Source of the DNA: Hydnum rufescens UP504
Lineage: Eukaryota > Basidiomycota > Agaricomycetes > Cantharellales > Hydnaceae
Direction: 5' to 3'
Length of the DNA stretch: 64,000 bases
Assembly (NCBI GenBank): GCA_014904985.1
Contig: MU129029.1
Coordinates: 70,637-134,636, forward strand
The position numbers were made by a program, and so were the translations under genes. A model generated the notes under the pieces. That model saw only the letters and a list, made by a program, of their open reading frames with translations, searched no databases and had not been told where the DNA came from. Position 1 is the stretch's first letter, and each line of letters starts with the position of its first letter. Below are positions 47,584-60,300 of this stretch, piece by piece.

Positions 47584-49223
47584 GAGGGATACGGTATTTT
47601 TGGTAAGTGTCGATCACTCGTCGATCTGAAGATCGCCGATGGCCTGACTGGTTGGAAAGCTTTACGTCGATCGATGGAGTGCTTTCTTTTTGGGGATGCA
47701 TCAGTGGATCTGGTACGCCGAGATAGGATTGTTATCTCTTGTGTACATACGGTAATATTGAGCTGTGTTTGGTCGAATCGGGGTCTCCGTCTTACCCGGA
47801 CTTTTACCCAGAGTGCAAAGTTCAAAGACTCTGCAGCATACTCCTTCGATATTTCAAGACAACGTCCTCTGATGTTAGATCAATGGCTAGAGACTCGCGA
47901 CGACACGCCCAGCTTATTCGCATGTCTTCATATGAAACAGGTGCGCCGAAGGGGGATAACGAACCGAATGCGAGGGCTCGGCCAATTGCACGGGCATGTA
48001 GGATGCGGACCTCGATTTATTCGATGTTGGGTTTGCAGTAGGTCGGGTCTTTGTTTAAACATCCACGGGATTGAGACAATTCAGCTGGATAACAGCCTGC
48101 CAACGTAGATGGCCCTCACTCTGAAGACCGGACCAAGACGAGATTGGCGTCGTTGATAGGGAAGATCCCAGGTCCCGACGTCAAGAACGCGTCGATGCTC
48201 TTCATCCCCATCGTCTGGTAACAGTGTATTCCAGTTATGCTTGCATCCTTCGCATACACTATCCACTGGTATGCCTCAGAGCACCGGATATGGCGAGGGT
48301 GCAGCAGAATGAAACACAGTGTGAGCGGTACGAGAAGAGGGGGTGCAGAATTCCTTGCTAGGCTCTGCGGTGACGAGATTCCGGACGCACCATGCACCAT
48401 GAAGATTGTGAGTTGACAGTAAGACGGCTCTCAGGCATGGAAATCACAGTTCAGCGAAAAAAGCATCTTCCCTTCTTCGGGGACAGAAAAAAAGTTAGTT
48501 GGCGGGTGCCATAACTTGGTTCCAGTGGCCACCCACCACGCTGCACCGTGATCCCCGTCGTCGGACCCTAAGAAGTAGTCTAGGGTCTTCTCACACCCGT
48601 TCCTCACCTTGTGGATATGGGAGGCCATCATTTAAGCAAAAAAAAATTGACGCGAAACCATTTGAAGTCAGCAAAGCAAAGGGACGTCTAGGACTTATGA
48701 CACGAGCAAAGACTGGTCACTGTGCCAACGAGGGAACCGTGACATTGTGACTTATCTAATTTCCCAAGCAGTGGGCTGCGCCTATATCCGTGAAGCAATT
48801 GCTGTCACATCAGTACTATGGTGGATTTTGATTAGACTGCTAATTATAATTTTTCGGGGGCTCTTGAGAACTCAACCCCATAGTATACGGAATAAATGAT
48901 GCCAGGAAGGCAACAGACAACACAGAACCCTGTCGTCATGGTTGGATAAAATTATTTCTGCTTTAATCAGACTGGGAAAAAAAGGCTGCTTCCTCGAGAA
49001 TGCCTACATAACCTGCCTGTCCAAGAGGGGATCAGAGTTTTTGTAGATGGAGAGGATCCCCACCCATTAGGATTCCGATCACATGATTTCCCCTGCAGGA
49101 AAGACCAAGAGAACCAGGAAGCAGTACTGCGGACAGGGCTTGGATTCAGGATTCCGGAGCCTTTTTTTCGGAGCTGCGATCCAGACATCGCGAGTGATTG
49201 CACTGCTTTCGGGCGTCAGTTTA
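47584..49223. other. Intergenic with possible small minus-strand hypothetical
   Basis: A minus-strand frame 48431-48631 (MMASHIHKVRNGCEKTLDYF..., WWVATGTKLWHPP) and one at 48116-48400 could be exons of a small secreted or hypothetical gene, but no domain is recognised and no splice pair is convincing. Confidence 0.35.
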
Positions 49224-51747
49224 ATGATACCTCGGCATTCCCCGGCGTTGAGTCAACCTCAAATCTCTACGATGCAAGGCCCAAATCGTCTCGGTCTTGG
49301 TCTTAGGGCACCTCTGCCTAACTATGCGGCCCAAGGACCCCCGATAGGTGCACTGGCAGCGAACCCTCAGTTTATTTATGGACAACCACACCCCGTGCCT
49401 GTACAGGAACCAATAAAACTTACAACGCTGTTCGTTGGCTCCATATCTGCAGGCGTCACCGACGAGTTCCTGACTTCCTTGTTCTCGGTGGGTGATCATG
49501 ACCCTCCCTCTACTCTCCTTGCAGAACCAATGTCCCCAAATTTTATGCGGTAAAATTTCTAATTGTGCCGACCTCCCGTAGGCTTGTGGACCGCTCCGGT
49601 CGTTCAAACGACTTACGAATCCCAATGGCAAGCCTCAAGGTTTGGATTTGCTGAGTTTGAGGAACCGGACTCTGTTGCCAGGGCATTGAAATTATTGCAT
49701 GGAAAGGTCATTCCTACTCTTGAAGTAGGCTCACCCAACAAGAGCCTGGTGGTATGTGTAGCTACTCATACCTGAATATGTGCGGTTCATCATCAGCGTT
49801 TCCGCATATAGGTTCGGGCTGATGATAAGACCAAGGCGTTCCTTCAAGCATATGAGGCGCAGCGTATTCGAACAGACGTAAGAAAGGCTGTTCTTACTCA
49901 GGGAGTTCCGTCCCTGATTGTCTTCATTTTCACCTGTCTCAGGCAGATGACACCGCCGACCAGACTGCAGAGACGTTAATTTCGTCTCTTCTGGACGAGT
50001 CCTCTGCGAATGCGGCCGCAAATTCGGACCCCAGCTCAGAACTCCAGAACGCCGTTCCCCCACACCTTCGTGACCTCCAGGAAGCCGATCTACCGGAGAA
50101 CCAACGGGGTCTCGTAATATCCGAAATAGCCCTGTTTCGCGAGCGGGCGGCGAAGCGAGAGCGGGACCAAGCAGATCGAGACAGAGGGTCTGCAGCACGA
50201 TCTGCTGGTGTCGGGGGTTTCTCTGGGATTGGTGGAATGGGAGCTGTTCCAAGTGGCCCAAAGGAGCGAGTCTGGGGGAGATCGCAAACAACACCCTCAA
50301 AGCAGCAACAGCAGCATGGGCCACCACAACGCCAGGGAGGCTGGGGCAACAGCCCACAAAGCTATCAACAGCCTGTGGGGTTTGTGAAAGGGGAGAATGC
50401 GTTCGACAACCGTGATATTGACAAGACGGACGAAGAGCTCGAGAGAGAGCGGAGGAATGCAAGGCGAAGGGAGGAGGACGAGTCATTCCGTGATGTGAGT
50501 CTGAATCGCTGACGCCCAGTGTGTCGGTCTCATATTGATGTACCTCTTTAGCGAGAGAGGCGGTATGAAGCCCGAGAGACTCAGCGTATCGCAGGCTTGG
50601 AGCGAATGCTCATGCGTACTCGTGATCTGGAAACCAATCACTCCCGTGATAGAGATGAGATGAGGGAACGATTACACGTTTGGGATGACGATGAGAGCGA
50701 CGAACCGTTTTACACAGACCGGTATGCCCCATCGAACCTATATATTCTTATTGCTAATGAGGCCTCCATTAGGTCGCGATGGCGTGCCCAGCGCGCCCGT
50801 CATTTGGCCACGGAGCATGCCGCCGACGAGAAGTCCCGCGCCCTCGAAGCCCGCCAAGCTGAGCATCTCCGCATCGAATCGGAGACGTTCCTCGCACGCC
50901 AAATGGCGGAAATGCAGAGTTTGGCAGAAGAACAACGCAAAGCGGGTCTGCTCTTGGACGATGGGGCGCCTGTCAAATTATCTATTTCAGCGGCAGGCCA
51001 CGGAAGCGGCACGAAAGATGCGGACGCCAAGGCTGCTTCTAGCGCTGCTGCCATGAACAAGCCGAAGCCGCCGGCAGGCGTATTTGGAATCGAGGATGAG
51101 GATGAGGGCGTCCAGAAGCGAAAAGTACCCTTGGTCAAGATTGATTTTGGTGGTGTGGAGGCAGCTGGGCGGCAGGAGCGTCTGGATAAACTCAAGGCGT
51201 CCGTCAAGAAGGACAAGGAGTCCTTATTCAAAGCCAAAATACGATGGGATGGTATCAACGATGTAAGCCAACGTCATTCCCCATATCTGGACCTTTATTT
51301 TGATGGCCGTGTTCCAGAACCTTATCGATACCAAGCTTGAGCGCCTGACGAAGAGCAAGATGACCGATTACTTGGGCCAATTGGATGATGATGATCTTGT
51401 CATGTTCGTGGTTGAACATCTCAAGGATCACAAGCCTCCTGTGAAATTAGTTGAAGGCCTTGAGCCGGTGAGTACTGTCACAAAACGTTTCTCCATCTAT
51501 ACTTGGTTGTTGGCAATGCTACGTTTTGCCTTGGGAGATCGCGACGCAAGACAGCGACTGCTAACCCCTCAAGTATGCCTAGTTTCTGCATCAAATTACT
51601 GACGCAATTCTCTTTCTCACTTGTATCACAATACAGGTACTGGTTGAAGAAGCCGAAGAATTTGTCGTTGCTCTATGGCGACAGATCGTATTCGAGAGTT
51701 TGGCGTACAGCGAAGGGTTAGAAACAGAAGATGAATGGGTGGATTGA
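49224..51747 (+). CDS. RBM25: RBM25-type splicing factor (RRM + PWI)
   Basis: Nuclear RNA-binding protein of the RBM25/Snu71 group, associated with U1 snRNP and alternative splicing. Order: proline-rich N-terminus, RRM (TLFVGSISAGVTDEFLTSLFS, then ACGPLRSFKRLTNPNGKPQG, then FGFAEFEEPDSVARALKLL), a linker VRADDKTKAFLQAYEAQR, a Glu/Arg-rich RE-type middle with a glutamine run, coiled charged segments, and a C-terminal PWI domain (KMTDYLGQLDDDDLVMFVV, VLVEEAEEFVVALWRQIVF) ending ETEDEWVD at 51747. The RNP1 motif is broken: GGTTTGGA at 49639-49646 should be GGTTTTGGA to encode GFGFAEF, so one T of a run is missing. Most splice phases agree. A start at 49224 (MIPRHSP) or 49272 (MQGPNRL) is possible. 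Confidence 0.9.
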
Positions 51748-52221
51748 TCGGACTGGGATTGGATTGGTCTGAGCGGAAAGACTGCACCAAGGCCCGTCGT
51801 CATATGCGTCTCTTTTACTCTTCACGGCGATTCCCTAGCAGTTTTGACCCTTCAGCTGCTCTATATAGCGCAGGAGTATCTATTCCCCTTCATGGTGGCA
51901 TAACATAGTGAGTACCCAATGCTATCTTGTACACTCTTTGCCTCAGCCTCTCGGATAATGGGTTGGGGTGGTCGCACCTGGGGGTTTCGACGTGGATTTA
52001 TATTCACTCATTGGGTGATGTCGGGCTCTCGATATCTTTCGTTCATTGTGCAACAACGTCAAGGTCATGGGTGGCAGGTAGATAAGTATTGATTGTGTCC
52101 GACGGAATTATAGCAGTCATCGCAAGAAAAAGTGATCTGCTGGGGCACTGCCGCAGCCAGCGATAGATTTAAGCGCCTTCAGGTGCCACCAGATTAAGGA
52201 ATATGCAAACGAGTGGGTACA
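51748..52221. other. Convergent 3' spacer
   Basis: About 470 bases between the RBM25 and YKT6 stops; no gene seen. Confidence 0.4.
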
Positions 52222-53035
52222 TCACATGACAACACAACACGAATTTTGCTGAGGGTGGAAACGGCGAAGATTAGCCAGGTAAAAGTTGCACAAGGAACAG
52301 GGACAAACCTTCTTCGCAGATTTGTAAAACATCTTGCTGGAGGCGCTTAGTGCGTTGGATCGATCAACTAGGTCATCGAGCTTGGTACCTCGCTCTAACA
52401 CAGACTCTATTGTCTTGTGCTATGTGAAGGAATGAATGAGGCGAGCTGCTATACCGATCTATACGTAGATCACGGATCGCAACCTACCAGTATGATCTTG
52501 GTCTCGTCGAGCTCCTGCTGAACCTTCATGATGGCGTCTGCTTGGCGGGGGTCCTGGAATTTCTCCAGATACGCTTGCAGTGTCGGGAATGATATAGAGG
52601 ACGGGTTAGAGTAGGACGATTGTGGAACGGCTATTGAAAATTCGTCCAATACTTTCGCGAGTAGGGAGAACGCGGGTCGGACTGGATATTCTTGATCTGT
52701 AATGAGTACGCCTACATGAAGCTGCTGATTAAACTGTGGTTGCCAATAGGTTTCCAAGGCAGAATAACGCTGATTGCGATAGGTGTGAATGACGCACCCA
52801 CAAGCTGCTCGGCTCCACCACGGTTGTACACGTGTGCGGTGTACGAGTTTTCCTGGATGCTTTGTCGTTGACCCTGCTTTGTTCGATCCGCGACCGTCTT
52901 AGAGAAGAACGTCATGAACTCCTGCACACTGCCTCTTTGATAGAAGCTGAAGGAAGAGAGATCGGACACCGAGGAAAGAGAGGTCGAGGGCTTGTATGGT
53001 GGAGCATTGATAATGGATATCGAAAAAATCTTCAT
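52222..53035 (-). CDS. YKT6: SNARE protein YKT6
   Basis: Essential R-SNARE of Golgi, vacuole and endosome fusion. Exons 53035-52798, 52711-52488, 52419-52309 and 52248-52222 join in perfect phase to 199 residues, the usual length. The longin domain begins [14 protein letters not shown] and includes [17 protein letters not shown] and [17 protein letters not shown]. The SNARE helix runs [19 protein letters not shown], then [18 protein letters not shown]. The protein ends QNSCCVVM, a CCxxM-type tail for farnesylation/geranylgeranylation and palmitoylation instead of a membrane helix. It is transcribed divergently from the gene at 53122, with only 86 bp between start codons. No frame break. Confidence 0.95.
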
Positions 53036-53121
53036 GTTGGGTAGAATAATAAAGGAGCCTTGGCCGTAGTAATCGCGTACACACGCTGCTTTTCGGAGCT
53101 TTCCGAGTTTGGCTTGCTGAA
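53036..53121. promoter_or_regulatory. Very short bidirectional promoter YKT6 / nucleolar-like gene
   Basis: Only 86 bases separate the two divergent ATGs. The spacer is moderately AT-rich at the YKT6 side and contains no frame. It must carry both 5' UTRs and core promoters. Confidence 0.55.
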
Positions 53122-54313
53122 ATGGTCAAAAATAAGAGCGTGCCTTTTAAAAGCCAAGGCACCGGTGCCACACCGTTGAAATCAAGCATCACCCATGCCG
53201 ACGACGACGATGAAGCACCAGAAATCGTGGGCCTCGGAAGTGCAAAAGAGGATGTTCTCGTGCGCCAACGTATGGTGAAAGAGTTTCAAGCCTCGTACGT
53301 TGCTTCCTTTGTTGCGATCCGTTCTTTTATAATACTGCCTAACTAATGGGACTGGCAGGGCGGTTCAAAAACGAAAAGATGCGAATAGGGCTCGGGACAA
53401 GGCTCGAAAGGCAATAGCGACATGGAAGAGCCCGAAGAACCCCAATTCCCCTGGAAAAAGAAAACAAACGACCATTGATGAGAGCGATGACAAAATCCCT
53501 GATGAACAGGACCTTGCGATGCACCAGCGTATGGGCCAGGCCATGCAGGATGCTGAAGAAGAGCAAGATGACGAGGCGATGGGGGACATTGACGCTGGTG
53601 ATTCTGGTCCGGATGCCAGGGATTCGTCTGGGGAGGACCCTTTGGACGAGGGTGAGGACCAAGGCGCTGAGCTAGATGGTGACTCTAGGCGAACAAATGG
53701 AGATCCAGCTGCGTCTAAGAAATCAAGAAGAAAGCTTTCGCTCCGCTCAACATTGTCAAGTAGTGCTCCCCCCTCATACCTTCCCGACTTCATCTTTGAG
53801 GCTGCGGCAAAAGCTGTGGCCTCGGCCTCTCCTCCCCTTCCCACTAAGCCTCACTCGAACGTCGAAAAGAAAAGACGGAAAGCAGCTCAGTCTGCAAAGG
53901 ATATTGTCCTTGGGTATGTGCAATTCCCATCTACACCATTATATGCAGAAACAGAACTTAGTTCGTGTTGACCTTATCTGGTGCATGATAGATCTCGCGT
54001 AGTTCGCACGCTTGCTCCCGCGTCCCACAAGGCCCCGTCGTCACCTCCTGCTTCAGTCAAAAGATTCGCGAAGAAGAGTATGAAGGCAAAGAAAGGAAGG
54101 TGGGAACGTAGACCTAGTGGGTATCTCGTCGGCATTCCGTATATGTTCCTGATGTTGAACACTGGCTCAATCAGCCAACCTCACAATATCCCATGGCATT
54201 CATGGACCCGCCCTCGCATTTTCAAGGAAGAGGGCTTGAGAAATGCAATATATACCTTGGTGGACACTGTAACTAGTGTACATATCCCTGTTTGCTGGAC
54301 ATCTTGTGTTTAG
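53122..54313 (+). CDS. Basic, acidic-stretch protein, possibly nucleolar (Utp16/Bud21-like)
   Basis: Unknown to me with certainty. The N-terminus (MVKNKSVPFKSQGTG) is basic; an early acidic stretch (HADDDDEAPEIVG) is followed by VRQRMVKEFQA and, in the next exon, AVQKRKDANRARDKARKA. A long Glu/Asp-rich region comes next (EEEQDDEAMGDIDAG), then KKSRRKLSLRS, YLPDFIFEAAAKAVA and SRVVRTLAPASHKAPSS, ending with KRFAKKSMKAKKGRWERRP and a short tail. Alternating acidic and lysine-rich blocks near a C-terminal RVVRTL motif recall small-subunit-processome proteins of the Utp16/Bud21 type, but this is a loose match. Splice phases fit. Stop assumed at 54311-54313. Confidence 0.5.
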
Positions 54314-54387
54314 GCCACAGATGATGCTCGGCATGTCCCGCCAATTCATTTCCTACCTGTGCTCGCATCGACAACCATATCTCCGAC

Positions 54388-57113
54388 ATGACACCTACTC
54401 TCCTTCTGACGCTTATCACTGTATTAATCGTCCTTATCTCAGCGGAACTCACTCCTAATTACAAAGACCTTTCGTTACGACCTCCAACAACTCGTCCACT
54501 TGGCATAGGCGACCATAGTGCGTCGCGCCCTCTTTTCATTTCTGTGTTTAAGCCCCGCATTGAACACGATGTACTTGGGAAACACAGGGCCCATAATTCA
54601 GTTCGTGATGGACATATATCCTTTTCTTCTTGCTTCCTGCTCAAACGACGCGTTGTGGCTTCGGGTAGAATGTTTCAATGGAACTGGGAGTCGATTGCAC
54701 ACGAATGCGCAACTTGGCTGCATAAAACTGGTGACTGATTTCTCCTTTACGCGTATCACTGCTGAAATAGACAAGAACTGCCATGACTTGCCTATAGGTT
54801 ACGGGTATGTGCAGATTAGCCCTCCTCAGGAGCATATTCAGGGTCCACAATGGTGGACCGATTATCAGCCCGTATGCAAAATATTCTTCGAGCTCATTCT
54901 CCCCGTCGAGCAAAGTTGGCCACTGCTGATCGTTGAATGACCAGGTATCCTACAAATTGATATCAAAACGCGGAAATTCGCTTCAGTTTCAAAAGATGGT
55001 TAAAGCGTGTCACGGCTCTAACATCAAGATTATAACAGGTATTCTTGCTACGTCTTGGACCGTGGGTTCTCATGGGTCCATCCTAAGCCCAATATAATCG
55101 CCTCGCAGATACAATCTGGAATCATATGGCTGGGATCGACGGTGGTAATGTGGCGCGATGTCTTCTATTTCCTTACCCTCATTTCGTTTTCCTAACTTCA
55201 GGGATCGGCACCGGAGGAACTAATTTCTGTGCGTTACGTTTTAATGCATTACTATGAAATTGAAAGTTGTCTTCCGTGCGTTTGATAGCGCATTACAACT
55301 ATCCGGGAATTTACGGATACTCGGATTTCCATCATTGTGGTACGCTATCCACTTCCCAATTGTCCTCAATGTGTATATCCCGTTGATTTTATGTTGTGAA
55401 AAACCGTCAAGGCTTGAACCCAGGCGATGACATCGGCGCGTTCTCTCCTAATTTAACCCCGACATTCCTCCGCTCACGTCGGCTGATGCAATAGTGAATA
55501 ATACCGCCCGCTTTGAAGTGCAGAACTGTGAACTCGTGAATCTTGCAGAGTCTGTCCCATCATTCACACCTCGCTATCCACGTATCCCTCATATCCGGTT
55601 GATTCAAGTCTGGCGACGGGTACTGAAGTGGTTCGCGGAACACTGGCGGACTATGCAGACACGCTCATTTATCTTGGTGCCGACGGACTCCGACTGGATG
55701 CAGCAAAACGTGCGTCCCTTTCCAGGTCATTTGCTCCCTCTGAGCAGGGGGATCTGGATTGATGATTCTCACTGTACGGCTTGCGGTCCCATGAAGTGAT
55801 CCCAGCAGATGACATTCACGCAATACTTGCTCACATGAAGAACCCTCCTTCAATTGTCACCCAGGAGGTCGTTTGGGGCGCACAAGAAGAAATCCAGCCT
55901 ACTGAATATCTCCAGAATGGTGAGTCATTGCCTTTACGGTCTGTCTTCTCATGCTGGCCTGAATCCGCACATAGGAAAAGTTCACGAGTTCCGGTACCCC
56001 CTCGCGTTGCGCGACGCATTTCTGAGTCGGGAACCTCGACAATCTCACAGATATTGATCAGCGAGGTGCAGGACATCATTAAGGATGCTGTGCGTTACGT
56101 TAACGCGACGACACCATAGGCTGGCTCCCTTCGAACCAATCCAATGTATTTGTTGTAAGTATCCTTTCCAAGCTCGCTACAGTTGAGTTACAATTTCTAC
56201 CTCTCCATAGGCCAATCATGATACCGAGAGGGTGGGTATTTCCTCTGATTCTGGAAGTCAAGCCTCATTCTAACGGACCTCCAAGACCGGCACATCCTTG
56301 AACTACACCTCGCCGAATAATATCTACACACTTGCCCATATTTTTATGTTTGCATATCCCTATGGCCACCCCTACTGTGTTGTCATCCTATATATACAAT
56401 ACTTCTGATGATGGTGCCCCTCTGGAAGGTGAGCAACGCACCCTCTGCCACGTTCTCATGCATTGCGCCTCGGCTCACACTCACCCTCAGGAAACGGCTC
56501 GTGTAATGTGACGTCCGGCTGGCTCTGCCAACATCGATTGTATGCTGGCATGGTCTCTTTCTACAACTATGTCAATAGAAATGGCACGTACGAGCCGATC
56601 ACAAACTATATAAGCCCCTCTCCGGACATGATCGCTTTCGGGAGAGGGTCGGTGGGCCATGTGGTGATCAATTCGGGCCCCAGAAAGTGGAATACCACTT
56701 TTAAGACAAGTCTTCCGGATGGCAAATATTGTGATGTCGTTGAGAAGCCGATGTTTAGCACCGAGTGTTCTGATGCTTCGTGAGTAATTCGTCCCTGTTG
56801 AGGTGATTGATTGCGAAGAGGCGCTCTTGACCGGGGTTTCGTAATTGTATGCAGGTACACGGTACTTTCTGGAGAGTTCAACGCTGTCGTCCCTCCTGCT
56901 TCTGCTATCGCCATACATACGGGTGCCATGGCTGGCCACCTTTTCTTCATAGACGGAGGTGTGTCTCGTTATTTTTTTGCTCGTCAGGATATTATTCCAA
57001 TATTTGGACTTTTGTGATCTCACGTAGCATCACCATCATATTCTTTATCCCTGACCCTTGTTATCGCAACTGCGACGTCCATTTCTTTCGCCATTGCAGC
57101 GTTTTTCCTATGA
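54388..57113 (+). CDS. Secreted GH13 alpha-amylase (animal type) with C-terminal membrane/GPI anchor
   Basis: Endo-acting alpha-amylase of the GH13 group shared with animals. Signal peptide [19 protein letters not shown] at 54388. Blocks in order: [127 protein letters not shown] (nucleophile Asp, about 55680-55712), [28 protein letters not shown] (acid/base Glu, codon 55865-55867) and [14 protein letters not shown]. The C-terminal domain includes [16 protein letters not shown] and [20 protein letters not shown]. The last exon encodes [19 protein letters not shown] then FAIAAFFL, a hydrophobic tail ending at the stop, fit for a GPI signal or anchor. Two one-base gains break the frame (G run at about 56026, C run at 56369-56372). 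Confidence 0.88.
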
Positions 57114-57362
57114 CCATCTGTCTTACATTCTCATTCCAATCGCTGGTGTTACTCTCGTTCTTTACGATCTCTTCTATGCAACAGTAATTCGTAGTCTATC
57201 ATCATAGCTTTGTGTCAATACTTGTGTCTGTAACTCACAGAATACATTATACCATAACCTGGACATTTCGGAGAAGAGCGAGTAACCCGCGATGTATTTC
57301 CTATTACTGTAAGTCACCATCTACAGTGCCCACATATAAATCTGTAACCGTGGATGACTATA
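57114..57362. other. Convergent 3' spacer
   Basis: About 250 bases between the alpha-amylase and Spf1-type stops; no gene. Confidence 0.4.
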
Positions 57363-60300
57363 TCATTGGGTCTTTTTCTCGCTCTCGGACACTGTACTAG
57401 CGGTCACTAATGCTGCCGCCAGCCGTTCCCCCTCTGCCCGCCGCTTCTCTCGCCGTTCTCTACCGCGCAGAACGATGGATTTCGGCGCAAGGTCAGCAAA
57501 GAGAGCCTTGCATACGATTTCAACGACCCAAGAACCAGCAAAGTCGACGATCATCGTCGTTGTCAGCTTAAACATGAACTACGCCCACCGCGAGCGGATT
57601 AAGATCCCATCCAATAAGCCAGGGAGACATAATATGGAGGACTTACGATTGGTTTCATCTCCACGATTTGTAGCCAGCGATTGAGCTCAGGGACGAAGTC
57701 TGTCGCACCACAGAAAGCGACAGCTGATGCGCCTACGAGACCCCACCAGAGAGCACTGTTCTCTCGAATACCCTCACGGAACGGACGTCCCTATTCATTG
57801 CGAAGGCGAGGTCAGATAACGTGCATGGAGATGGTTCAGTACGCAACGAACCTGGAAATTAATGGCGAATGTCGAGACCTGCTGGGAGAGTCCAAGAAGG
57901 TATATGGCAGTATTCAGAAGACTGGGCTCGAACTTCGCGTCAAGGTCTATTGGACCGCGACTGAGTCATTTTGCGACCTGTGAGCGAGGTGAAAAGGCGA
58001 GCATGAAACAAAATGACGCACTCCTCGAACTGATTGGATAGCGACGTAATGTAGATAAGGGTGACAATGTGAATCGCAAACTGGGCAAGGACTGAGAGTA
58101 AGACGTAGAAATTGAAGATGTTGCCAAGGGGTCGCTCGCGGGATAATTTTTCCACAGGCTATGAAGTCGTAATGATTAGGGCCATCTTCCTCCCTCTGAT
58201 AGGAATCTAACATGCCTTGGCGCGAGAGATACACAAGAAGCAAACAGACATCAACATTCCCGTGATGGTCACTTGATAGTCACCGAATTTGATGCCATCC
58301 AAATATAGGACACTCAAACTGTACGCAGTAATTAGGCAATTCAGGGCCAGAATTTTGTACATCTGGATGGTGGCTACTAAAGTGCATCGACCTTGTCGAA
58401 TGATATTTGTGACTACAAAACTCATTAGTATTCAAGTTCCCGTGTAAAGAATGATGTCCCTACTCGCGGAAACATTGGAGAGCTTCGATGTAAACGGTGC
58501 GGCACATGAGGCGTCTCCAAGCTTTATCTTAGGGGGCTCGTTGTCGTCATCCAATTGTGACATGGTATTCGTGATCGAGTTCAAGTCAAACTGAAAAGGC
58601 GCATAGTGTTCGGCAATGAGAAGTCGAAGGTGAATGTGTGTCCCGGAACACGAACCTTCTCCAGTGGGTTTCGTTTCCTTGCTTCCAGCTGTGAGGCTTT
58701 GGCCTTTTCTTGTGCAGCGACAAGCTCAGGGTAGAAGCCGGCGATAGCTGGAGGCACTGGCGGAGGGGGCTGATTGAAGCGAGCAGAGATAGAGAGCTGA
58801 CTCTCGTAGACCTTCTTGATACGCTCGCGCTGTTGATGTTCGGCAATCTTCTGTAGATCTTCTGGCGTCCCGTCCAAGAGGGCCACGCCGACATCTGCTT
58901 GTTTCAAAGCACCAACGTCGTTTGTACCATCGCCCGCCATAAGAGTGGTATACCCGAGGTTCTTCAATACGGTGAGGATATATTCCTTCTGAGTCGGCGA
59001 GACTCGCGCATACACCCATGTGTTGTTGACAAGATCTTCAATGCCTGGTCGCCCCTCATATTGGCGAAGAGCAACTCCGGTGACACAGATATCGTACTCT
59101 TCGAAAAGCCTCTTATCAATGGGGTGGGATGGATCAACATCGATAGTCTTGCTGTCGTCTACCGTACGCCACTGTAATTCTGTGGAATAAATCGAAGGTG
59201 ATCGGCACACTTGAAGTTACGTGTCACCTTAGCGTACCTCCGGGATGCGTGGAACCTTCCTTGAGGTCCAGAATGAGAGCATCTCGATCAACTATGTCCA
59301 CCTCTCGAGCAACGTGAACAGCCGTGAGTGGATTGTCCCCAGTGATCATAATGCACTATCGCGGAGACAAGATTCAATGTTACGCAGTGGAGTAACAACT
59401 GGCACCCTTACTCGATGGGAAGAATCCGCCAACATTTTAAGGGTGTGGACAGCATCCGGCTTAAGAGGACAGTGAAAGACCAAGAATCCTGCAAAAGTTA
59501 ACTGACTCTCCGCGTTCTCTCTAGCCCAGCGATTAATCTATGATGCACAAGCGTTTGGACGTCAGTACTGAATGTATGCCCGTCACATAAAGCACTGCAC
59601 TTTATCGGTAGACATGCTCGGTATTTCCTTCATTCCTAAAGCCAGCACACGACTTCCGCGTCTAGTATACCATTTAAAGGTCTCATCGTACCCATCTGGT
59701 ATTGAAGACAGCATCGTCTTGATAGTCTCTGGTGCACCTTTGACAGCCACTAGCACTCGTCCATTCGGTTGCAGAGAAACGGTAGACATCCGCTTGAGAG
59801 CAGAGGAAAACTGGAAACGTCTGCGGATGGAAAGCGTTGTCCGATGGGGTGCGCTCTTGGCACGCGGAGTCACTTGATCTGTCGGGAGGATGATAAGCCA
59901 CTGAGCATTCGCCAATGTAGAAAAGTTAAACCATACCTTTGGAAACGGCCCAATCCAGCGCCTCGAGCGTCGTCTTTTCCATTGGGTCACCAACAATTGT
60001 TCCATCATCCAATTGAACCAGAGCATGAGCCGCCGCTAAGCATAGAGTGGTTTCACGACTAGTTTCCTTCACATCAACAAGCCTTTTGGGGTCCAAAGTA
60101 CTATTCATGGGTTATACGGATTAGCGGATTGCTCGTGCTCTAGGTTAGAATGAGACCCACTTCACACCGGCCACGCCTTCGAGTACAAGGGTTTCGGCAG
60201 TAATTGTGCCCGTCTTGTCGAAGCAACAGACATCCACTCTCCCAGCAAATGGGATACGGAAAGGTTCAGTGCAGAAGATCGCTGGGAACACGTCCTTACG

